From positions 83,466,340 through 83,530,339 of the forward strand of contig CM043971.1 of NCBI GenBank assembly GCA_014529385.2: a stretch of 64,000 nt of DNA, in the 5' to 3' direction. The notes below the pieces were generated by a model. It searched no databases. It was given only the letters and a program-made list of their open reading frames with translations, and was not told the DNA's origin. This DNA is from Adiantum capillus-veneris (Eukaryota > Streptophyta > Polypodiopsida > Polypodiales > Pteridaceae). The translations under genes and the position numbers were made by a program. Below are positions 56,702 to 64,000 of this stretch, piece by piece (the first letter of the stretch is position 1; each line of letters begins with the position of its first letter).

Positions 56702-57639
56702 TACCTCCTGGTTCTGAGGATATAGGCGATATTAAGGATGTGGCAGGTCTTGCTGCAAGGATTTCTGCTATTAGAGTTGTTTTGCCTACGGAACAACAAG
56801 CTTGCTGGGATGTAAAGGATGTGTAGGCTCATGCATTGATTGTGTTGTCTATGAAGTGCACCATTACTCCTCACATTCGTTCAGTGAAATTTGCAAAACA
56901 GGCTTGAGATATTCTGGTTGGTCTTTATGCAAGCCGCAATGAGGCAAAAATTGCATTGTTGCGTAAAGAGCTGAAGTCAAAGATTATGCATGAGGAAGAT
57001 GATATGGACACTTTCCTTGCTGGTGTCAAGGATATCAATGAGCAACTTATTTGTGCCGATGAAGTCATTTCATACAGTTAACTCCCTTGTGCAAACTATT
57101 CTTGATGTCTTACCAGATTCTTACCAGACTTTTTCTTGTACTTGGAGACTTATGACCCAAGGAAATCCTGAAGTTCTCAAGTTTGATGCATTGTGCACAT
57201 TTCTCTCGCAAGAGTCACTTTCCAAAAAAAAAACAGGACTAGGCAGCCTGAAGTTGAATAGGCTTTTATTGCCTCTCAAAGAAAGGGTGGTAATAGCAAT
57301 GCAGCCACTTCTTATGGTACTTCTGCGAGTGGAAAATCACATGTTCCTAATGCTTCTGCTGGCAGCAATTTGTCAGGAAATTTTGGTGATAAGGGTGAAA
57401 AGAAGATGCGTTGCCATTATTGTAAAGCTAATGATCACTTGATCAAGTACTGTCCTAAGTTGAAGGCCAAAGAGGCAAAGAAGAAAGAGGACGGTTCCAC
57501 TGTAAATGTTGATTCCACTACAAATGTAGCCATTGTTGAGTCTTCTATGAAGGAGACTTTGATGCTGATACTGATGCAGAATGGGCTTTTAGTGCAAAGT
57601 GTACCTATAATCCTGCTGTCTTTGGGATTCTACCACAAT

Positions 57640-57846
57640 ATTGAAGCAAGGGCCGTGCCTAACACTGTGTGCAAGACACAAATGGCTCCAAGCATGCAAC
57701 TAGCCTAAACTAGTAAGCTCAAATATGACGATGGTGTGTCACTCACCGCTCTACGCTTGTTGATGTGGAGGATTCCTTGCCGTGAAGAAGAGGGAGCTAT
57801 CGTTGTGCCGTGCTCAACCGCCTTGCTGTCATCGTGCCGCCGCAAT

Positions 57847-57927
<81 letters not shown>

Positions 57928-58256
57928 CACACACACACACACACAATAGTACACAAAGGAGACGGAGAAGGAGATGGAGCAAGAGCACTCTTCTTGCATT
58001 GCACAAATGAGAGAATGAGGTATTTTAGGTTTAGATTGACTTTTATATGGGCTTGCCCGTTCAAATTTTGGCGCCCACACTTAGCCAATCTTACCCAAAC
58101 ATTATAGGTTCTAGTTTTAGAGTGCGCCTCTCATCGGTGATCACTCTTAACCATTCCTACCTGACCAACAAGCCCGGCCAATAACATAATACACTACTAG
58201 AAGGTCCGACAAGCCCGGCCTATGGCTACATAAAAGGTGGTCTCTTGGTGGTAACA
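57640..58256 (-). repeat. Element 11 3' LTR
   Basis: Collinear with the LTRs of element 4 from CAAATGGCTCC onward (AGCCTAAACTAGTAAGCTCA, GATGGTGTGTCACTCACC) and ending GTAACA at 58256, next to the minus-strand purine run GGAAGGGAGG. It contains (TC)n at 57848-57924. The left border with element 9 is approximate because the first ~30 bases are poorly conserved. Confidence 0.78.
57848..57945. repeat. (TC)n with short (AC)n
   Basis: 77 bases of TC, then AC dinucleotides, at the same place in the LTR as in element 4. Confidence 0.97.
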
Positions 58257-59470
58257 TACCTCCCTTCCTGATGTAGATTCCACCCTCGAAAGCTAGTGAG
58301 AGAAAGCCCATTTTGTGCATGTTGTAGAGCATCTGGATTTGAATCTGCAAGGCAAAGTCACTGTTTTATGCAAGCGGAATTATATGGCAATAAATCATGA
58401 GAGGAATATAAAGTACATGTGGAAATGAGTAAATGCAAGATTTATGAAATGCTAGACTGCCATTAAAGACAAATAAATTGCACTTTGATGAAATTAATTA
58501 ATCAAGAGTTTTGGGCTTATGGGTGATTTTATCAATTAGTTATCTATGACTAAGGTTAAAACAACTACTCTAGTACTAGCTAAGCTAAGAAGATTATCTA
58601 AATGCAAGATTCCCTAATTGTGCTTTTCAGCTTTGATTAGCCAACTAGCTCTCACAACTCCAAACAAAAGCTTGAAATTTTAACTGTAAGCTTGATCAAA
58701 GTATTTTAAATGTCAATTTCTTGTCTTTTTTCTTTTACTTTGGATCACAATCATTTGACGTGTGTGCTTATTTTGTTTGTCCGGGGCTTTTTGATTCTCA
58801 AGGAAAAGCGCCCACATTGGGAACCTCTAGGACTCTAGTGCCATAGACAATACATGTGAGTGAAGTACCAAATCAAGCCAGGATTTCTCTTCCAGTGTAA
58901 GATTTTTCATTTGTGGCACTTATGTTTTTTGCTTCCATTTCCTTGGTATTCTCACTAGTGTCTTTTGTTGTTTAAGTGAGAAAGCTTCTCTATGCCTAAA
59001 ACATTCCTAAGGTCTCAAACACTCAAATAATATTATCAACTAGAACTAGTGGTCAAGTACATGACTTAACCTAAAATCACGGTCTCCTAATCTCAAGGCT
59101 CATCTATAAGATTAAACTCTATTTCAATCAACTTAAGCAAAGATAAATTTATACATCTATAATGGCAGATGACAAACATAACTATTGCACTCAAACAAAC
59201 CATGAAAAACCACAATTAGCAATTATACATATCCATCAGCATGAATCATGGAAAGTAGTACACGTGGAGGTATGGAGTTGCTCATTTTGTCGAAGCAGAT
59301 GTCCTCAGCCATGTGGAGGGAAATCCATATAAGTCCTACATAACAATATCAAACAACAAGGCACTATAGCTCTAGGAGACATGTCAGTGTGAAAAATTGA
59401 AAACTCCTAAAAAAAAAACTCAAAAAATAATCCAGACCCCTAACCTACCTATCTGTCATCCCTTTTAGAA
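58257..59470 (-). other. Element 11 3' non-coding region
   Basis: Nearly collinear with 21488-22702. No gene. Confidence 0.75.
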
Positions 59471-59830
59471 TCAAGGAAAGAGGATATTATATAAACCGTG
59501 TGGCCACTCTAAGGCTAGGCCTCTATCCTCATCATCTAGATAAACAAAATCATTTTCCGTGAGGCCATAGTTTTCCTCAGTCTCTATTATTTCTTCTTCA
59601 TCATCCTCTTGCGCAAGCATGTTAATCAAGAAGCTTGCTATGCGTGGATACTCATCTTGTGCAAAAAAATAAGCGTGTGCCACTAGAGAAACATTCGCTA
59701 TTGGGTAGGGATCACTAGTTATCCATAGACGTATTAGCCATTCTAACTCCTCAAAATTTCTCACGCGCAAGTCTCTCTACCAAATCCATTCGCAAGAAAG
59801 TACAGGGTAGCATATGTGAAACACTTGAGA
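59471..59830 (-). pseudogene. Small conserved 3' ORF (element 11 copy), N-terminus frameshifted
   Basis: Open from 59770 to 59471 (99 residues: MRVRNFEELEWLIRLWITSD onward). Homologous to 22703-23059. A one-base difference near 59780 breaks the link to the conserved upstream Met context (MFHICYPVLSCEW). Confidence 0.55.
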
Positions 59831-60171
59831 AGAATTAAAAGGGTACCTTTCATCAAAAATAGAAGTGCATGCCTCTAGTGAACTAGCCATCTCTGAGAAT
59901 ACAAATAGATTTCCTTAGGTCTTTAAAACATAAGAGTTTTTATTGTGTGCTTCTTGATGTGACATGGTGAATTTGGACTTATGTGTAGGATCTGATAGGG
60001 TGCTCTCTCATTGCTAGTCCCTCTTGCTCTTTTAAAATTTGTTATCTTTTTATGTTTGTTTGCTAGAACTAGTATAAGGATATGTATATACAGTCCCTAA
60101 AATTGCAGAGTTCAGATCTCAGGGAAGAAAATTTAAGAGGATGGGGATCCAAAATATTGACATGAGTGAGG

Positions 60172-60189
60172 ACTCCCCCCTTCCTTGGG
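60172..60189 (-). other. Second polypurine tract of element 11
   Basis: The minus strand reads CCCAAGGAAGGGGGGAGTC, just after the end of the tail coding frame. Counterpart of 23279-23293. Confidence 0.6.
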
Positions 60190-61141
60190 TAGGTCATACT
60201 ATTTGAAATGTGCTTGTCACCCTTTGAAACCAATTGTTCCACCTGGTAATAGGTGAGGATTTTTGCTAGTAGTTTTCTATTACCTTAGGTGACTCATCGA
60301 GTTGCAAGGGTGGTAAGGTACTCTCCCAGGATCGAACTTGAAGTGGTTCATCAGGTGATTCTTGAACACTGGGAGGTGTGGATTCCTTTGGAGCTTCATG
60401 GAGGTCCAGTGTTGTAGGTGGAGGCTATGGAGAAGCTTTTCTATGGATGCATTACATGAGGAGCTAGAAGCTTCATGGGACTCCCCCATTCGTGAGCTAG
60501 ATAAATAATTTGGTTTTTCCTTGAAACCCAAACTAGATCTGGAATAGGTGTGTAGCATTCTGTGATCTTTCCCTTTCCACGGTCTACCATTGGCTTTGGA
60601 GTTACACTGATTGACTCACATGGTTTTGTAGGTGATAGGGAAAGACACATTTTACATTTAGGCACCCAAATTTGATCATTTTCATCATAGTAGCCTTGGG
60701 CTTCTAATAGTCATTTTGGAATCCATTGTGATTTGGTCTTGAATCTCCTAGAGCGCGCTCTTGGTTTTCCATGAGAAGTTTTTCTTGAAATGGATGGAAC
60801 GGTGGGGTATCTAGAAGTAAGGCCTTGGGGACCCATTGATATGTACTCTTAGGTCGTGCAGGTTGAGTACTTGCAATATTACTTCTTGCTGCAACTACAA
60901 GGGTTGAAGTGCTAGGTTCATGGGCAGCCGACAAGGACGAGTTAACCACTTTTGAATCTTGGCTATCCTGCAACTTTGCTAGAGTCTGTAATGTAGGTGA
61001 CTTTGCTTCAAGGATAGGGATAAGAGTCGGTGGTCGCGTCGTGACACTACCAGTACCCCAATCAATAGTGCATTTGGTTGCCAACATCCACGTGCGTCCA
61101 AGTTTAATGTTGCCCTCCATAGTTCCAGCATGCATGACCAA
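60190..61141 (-). pseudogene. Element 11 W-x-P-K tail
   Basis: Contains TYQWVPKALL, QWIPK, a stop, LLEAQGYYDENDQ followed by IWVPK, and DLVWVSRKN. It then has SWESTLPPLQLDE and NNWFQRV, as at the end of element 4. Spread over three frames (61141-60704, 60665-60441, 60558-60280), so it is frameshifted. Confidence 0.6.
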
Positions 61142-61440
61142 AAGTCTTGAGCTACAACCCCATTGTCATAACTGACAGAAGTGTGTCAGATACCCAAAAT
61201 TTTAGTTTTTTTCTTGTTGACACCCTTGACTTGGATAATAGTCTTAGATAGAGGTGGCTTCCCTAATTGACACCAAATTCCATATGACAACGTATTATAT
61301 TTAGCACCCGTGTCCAATAAGGCGTTATATAGCACTTTTCCATAGGTGTTATTTAGCTCAATAGAGTATCATAGAGGTGTGTCAAAATCCAACCAATCAT
61401 CCTCTGTTTCAATGTGGAATGCATGTGTAACTTCAAGGTT
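61100..61440 (-). pseudogene. Element 11 second retropepsin, downstream of integrase
   Basis: Minus strand: EDDWLDFDTP, then NALLDTGAKYNTLSYGIW with an intact D-T-G-A (61303-61320), KPPLSKTIIQVKGVNKKK and KILGI, then a stop. After a frame change it reads GNIKLGRTWMLAT, the IxLGRxW end motif of retropepsins. This matches the domain after integrase in element 5. A stop after NNT-proximal residues and the frameshift make this copy inactive. Confidence 0.68.
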
Positions 61441-61446
61441 GGCCTC

Positions 61447-61725
61447 TCATTGGCGTCGTATGCATTGTTGTCGCTCTTTAGCCTCAGCTTGAGCTTGTAT
61501 CTTCTTCAATTTTGTTTGTGCCTTGGCTACCTTTTTTCTATGGATGGCATGTAGCTCTTCCTGGCTTAGAGGATCATAGTACCTTTTGAATTTACTCCCA
61601 TTGAGGAATCCAATGGTTTCAACTCCATCTAGAGTCCCCACAAAAATGGTTCCTTGTGGGGTGATTTCACATACTCCATATGGTCCTTTTCCCGCATATT
61701 TCAACTTTTTCTTTTCATTACACAC
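61447..61725 (-). pseudogene. Element 11 integrase C-terminal domain and basic tail
   Basis: 92 residues in a different frame from the integrase core but directly continuous with it: KYAGKGPYGVCEITPQGTIF, TLDGVETIGFLNGSKFKRYY, then a Lys/Gln/Ala-rich helix. GPY and LDG...NG..K.YY are the usual C-terminal integrase features of plant Gypsy elements. One frameshift near 61715 separates it from the core. Confidence 0.75.
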
Positions 61726-62615
61726 TCATACATAAGGACTTTATCACCAACATTGATATCTTTGTTCTTTAGATGACGATAAAACCATTTCTTCCTTCTA
61801 TCTTTCTCCACAAGTGCATTTTTCACAGCTAATTGACTCTCTTCATCTAGCCTTTCAAGGATATATAATCGCTCAACTAAGGGGTTACCATCCCAACCTT
61901 CTTGAGAAGCTACTCGAAGACTAGGAATGACAATTTCCCATGGCATAACTGTTTCTTGGCCATACACTGTCTTAAATGGTGTGCAGTTAATGAAAAATTT
62001 GAATGCAGTACGATAAGCCCATAAAGCTGAAGTCAGCTTTAAATCCCAATCTGTGCGATGAACTTCCACCGTTTTGGTCAAGATAGAGATTAAGGTCTTG
62101 TTGGTGCTCTCAGCTTGGCCATTTCCTTGTGGTGGATAATAAGGCGTGGATTTATGGTGAGCTATCATGAAGTTGGTAGTGAGTTCTGTTATCACTCCAT
62201 TTATAAAATGAGTACCATTGTCACTCACAATCTCAAAGGGACAACCAAATCTTGTAATAATGTTCTCAAAAAGAAACTTGGCAGCTGACCTCGCATCAGC
62301 CTTATGTGTCACCCTAGCTTCCGCCCACTTTGTCACATAGTCAGTGGCAACGATAATATATCGATATTGAGTGCTACAACCTGCCGGACTAATTGGGCCT
62401 ACAAAGTCCAAACCCCATTTTTCAAATTGTTGAGTCACTTTAACAGGATGTAAGGGCATCTTATCCTTTCGTTGTGTGATCTTGTAACGTTGGCATTCAT
62501 CACATCCTTTGGCAAAAAGTGTTTCATCCTTGAATAAGGAAGGCCACCAATAGCCTGATTGCAACACCTTTCTAGCTGTTAGTTCCCATGAGAAATGTCC
62601 TCCGGCTATACCCAT
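61701..62615 (-). CDS. Element 11 integrase core, open
   Basis: 304 residues. Zinc-binding HMGIAGGHFS ... CDECQR, then GLDFVGPI (Asp), IVSDNGTHFINGV (Asp) and GNGQAESTNKT (Glu), so the D-D-E triad is complete. WDLKLTSALWAYRTAFK and TPFKTVYGQE follow, as expected. The ORF begins inside the zinc-binding region; further N-terminal residues continue upstream with LYRLRKDH and RCAREDEY. It has a single H-H-C-C segment, unlike element 5. Confidence 0.88.
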   Translation of the reverse strand: MGIAGGHFSWELTARKVLQSGYWWPSLFKDETLFAKGCDECQRYKITQRKDKMPLHPVKVTQQFEKWGLDFVGPISPAGCSTQYRYIIVATDYVTKWAEARVTHKADARSAAKFLFENIITRFGCPFEIVSDNGTHFINGVITELTTNFMIAHHKSTPYYPPQGNGQAESTNKTLISILTKTVEVHRTDWDLKLTSALWAYRTAFKFFINCTPFKTVYGQETVMPWEIVIPSLRVASQEGWDGNPLVERLYILERLDEESQLAVKNALVEKDRRKKWFYRHLKNKDINVGDKVLMYECVMKRKS

Positions 62616-62636
62616 GTGGGCTTCTTGCAGTCTGTA

Positions 62637-63276
62637 TTAATACTCATCCTCACGGGCACAACGTCTAAGAATATGATCCTTCCTCAACCTGTAGAGAGTT
62701 CCTGCAATCAGAGAATAAGGTTCATATTCTTTTAACAGTTTTTGAGCTATGTCCTTACGAAGCTCTTTGGATGAAAAACCATTAACTAGAAAGTTCACAA
62801 TCTTCTCACTCCATTCAAGTATGGTTTCAACTAGTAATAGAGAAGTATCGGGCAATTCATCATCGACTCCATTAGGGGCTTTACCATTGGGTATGCGAGA
62901 CAAACTATCCACCATGACATGTTTTTTACCATATCTCACTACAATGGTAAAATAAAACTCAAGGATAATTAAAAACCATCGTGTAATTCTTCCCGTGGAA
63001 CAAGGTTTATTTACTAGAATATAACAAGGCTTGATGATCAACATAGAAAAACAACTTGTTGGCAAGAAGGTAGTAGCGGAATTTATTTACTACATAAATC
63101 ATAGCTAAACCTTCTGGCTCTGCAGTGGTGTAGTTTCTCTCAGCATCATTCAATTGACAATTTGCAAAGCTAATGGGGTAGTCCAATTTATGTTCTCCCA
63201 GTTGAGCTAGAACACACCCAATAGAAAAGTTTGATACATCAATATGCCCATGGAAAATTACATACCAATCGGGCAC
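62637..63276 (-). pseudogene. Element 11 RNase H, one frameshift
   Basis: The first part, 63276-63007, has HIDVSNFSIGCVLAQ, NYTTAEPEGLAMIY and YVDHQALLY. A frame change leads to 63065-62637, with NKPCSTGRITRWFLII, KHVMVDSLSRI and the linker before integrase. Lys/Arg before the catalytic Glu is replaced by Glu-Pro. Confidence 0.82.
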
Positions 63277-63395
63277 TCATAGAATACGAGCGCTAGTCAA
63301 GGTCTTTTTCAATGACTCATAAGCATGGTCACACTCCGCGGTCCAGTGGAACTCAATAAGAAGCTTGTACAAAGGACGAGCTATCTCAAAAAAGT

Positions 63396-63928
63396 TCAAA
63401 ATAAACCGTCGGTAATACCAACATGGCCCATGAGCCTTTGAACTCCCTTATAGTTTGTAGGTGGTGGCAATTCAGCAATGGCTTTAATTTTTCTCTCATC
63501 TGTGGAAATCCCATTTTTGGACACTATATGCCCTAAAATGACTCCATGTTTAACCCAAAATTGGTATTTGAAAGGGTTTAAGGAGATGCAATACAATCTG
63601 CACTTCTCAAACACCTTTTGTAAGCATGATAGATATTCTTTCCAAGAGGAATAAATACAAAGGTCATTGGAGAAAGCTTCGCAAAACTCCCTCAAATATT
63701 CTCTAAAAGAAATGTTTATTAATCTTTGAAAAAGGTAGCAAGGGCATTGGCTAAGTCAAAACCCATAACACAAAATGCGAACACTCCAAATTTGGTTATA
63801 AAGGTTGTTTTAGCTTGGTCCTCTAACACAATTGTGATTTGATTGTAGCCAAAGTACCCATCTAAAAAGCTATAAGCTTCCTTCCCTACAACTCTTTCAA
63901 TGTGAGGTCCCCACCCCGCCGTTTCCAA
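63396..63928 (-). pseudogene. Element 11 reverse transcriptase, C-terminal half
   Basis: 63928-63719 reads GKEAYSFLDGYFGYNQI and TTFITKFGVFAFCVMGFDLA. 63695-63396 has FSNDLCIYS at the Y-x-D-D position, so the first of the two catalytic Asp is Asn, followed by KCRLYCISLNPFKYQFWVK and GVQRLMGHVG. The fingers domain is absent from the window. Frames change between the two pieces. Confidence 0.82.
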
Positions 63929-64000
63929 TGGCCGATCTGATGGTGAACCCGATGGCCACTAGATCTATTGCGGAAGCAAACAAAATGGTTCAGGATTCGA
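63905..64000. other. Unidentified sequence replacing the RT fingers
   Basis: Right of about 63905 the minus-strand translation stops resembling RT abruptly. This could be another insertion or a deletion junction; too little is visible to tell. Confidence 0.4.

Larger units (their letters stand above)
50391..57640 (+). pseudogene. Element 9 Copia gag, split by the CACTA element
   Basis: The left part (50391-50604) has the Copia gag start with RLDGDNYPLWAYMM. The right part (56702 to about 57640) has further gag helices, a zinc knuckle CHYCKANDHLIKYC (57412-57453) and the beginning of the linker. The 3-bp ATG duplication accounts for the join exactly. Independent damage: a ~72-bp tandem duplication at 50411-50544 with a stop, and stops in the right part. 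The right end is cut by element 11. Confidence 0.78.
57640..64000 (-). mobile_element. Element 11: Gypsy LTR element, 3' half, same family as element 4
   Basis: In minus-strand order: RT (partial), RNase H, integrase, integrase C-terminal part, second retropepsin, W-x-P-K tail, polypurine tract, small conserved ORF, polypurine tract and 3' LTR. The LTR, 3' non-coding region, small ORF and tail match element 4. The 5' half lies beyond the window or is lost: the last ~95 bases do not look like RT. Confidence 0.82.

Noticed and set aside
57705-58107. ORFs of about 120 residues on both strands
   Set aside because: Shadows of the (TC)n tract in the element 11 LTR.

Overview
The window is plant nuclear DNA made almost entirely of transposable elements stacked inside one another. 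The evidence is several Ty3/Gypsy and Ty1/Copia elements with plant-type tRNA primer sites, a CACTA (En/Spm) element whose transposase gene has short GT-AG introns, MITEs with 9-bp target duplications, and long (TC)n, (GA)n and (AC)n tracts. No convincing single-copy host gene was found. The sequence alone does not fix the species; a large, repeat-rich vascular plant genome is likely.

Layout, left to right. Element 1 (1 to about 4.4 kb, minus) is a decayed Gypsy element cut by the window edge. Element 2 (about 5.1-20.8 kb, minus) is a decayed LTR element with coiled-coil coding DNA. Its reading region is split by element 3 (7684-18791, plus), an 11.1-kb LTR element with a 5-bp target duplication and no RT or integrase. 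Element 4 (20846-29988, minus) is a complete-ended 9.1-kb LTR element with gag and protease but no RT or integrase. Element 5 (about 31.0-38.6 kb, minus) is a broken gag-PR-RT-RNase H-integrase Gypsy element. The 38.5-49.8 kb stretch holds MITEs, two Copia remnants (elements 6 and 7), an orphan Gypsy protease (element 8), tandem repeats and one possible small gene. Element 9 (about 49.8-57.6 kb, plus) is a Copia element split by element 10 (50605-56698, plus), a CACTA element with terminal repeats, a 3-bp target duplication and an apparently intact five-exon transposase. Element 11 (about 57.6-64 kb, minus) is a Gypsy element of the same family as element 4 that still carries RT, RNase H and integrase.

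The most interesting pattern concerns elements 3, 4, 5 and 11. Elements 5 and 11 have a second retropepsin-like domain downstream of the integrase. It is followed by a tail rich in a W-x-P-K motif. Element 3 keeps the second protease (dead) and the tail. Element 4 keeps the first protease and the tail. Elements 3 and 4 therefore look like non-autonomous partners of 5-like and 11-like elements. Element 3 also encodes at least ten copies of a Y-x-D-x-x-G-x-x-Y motif. Elements 4 and 11 share a small conserved ORF lying between two polypurine tracts. The CACTA element carries a fragment of a heavy-metal-associated (HMA) domain gene.
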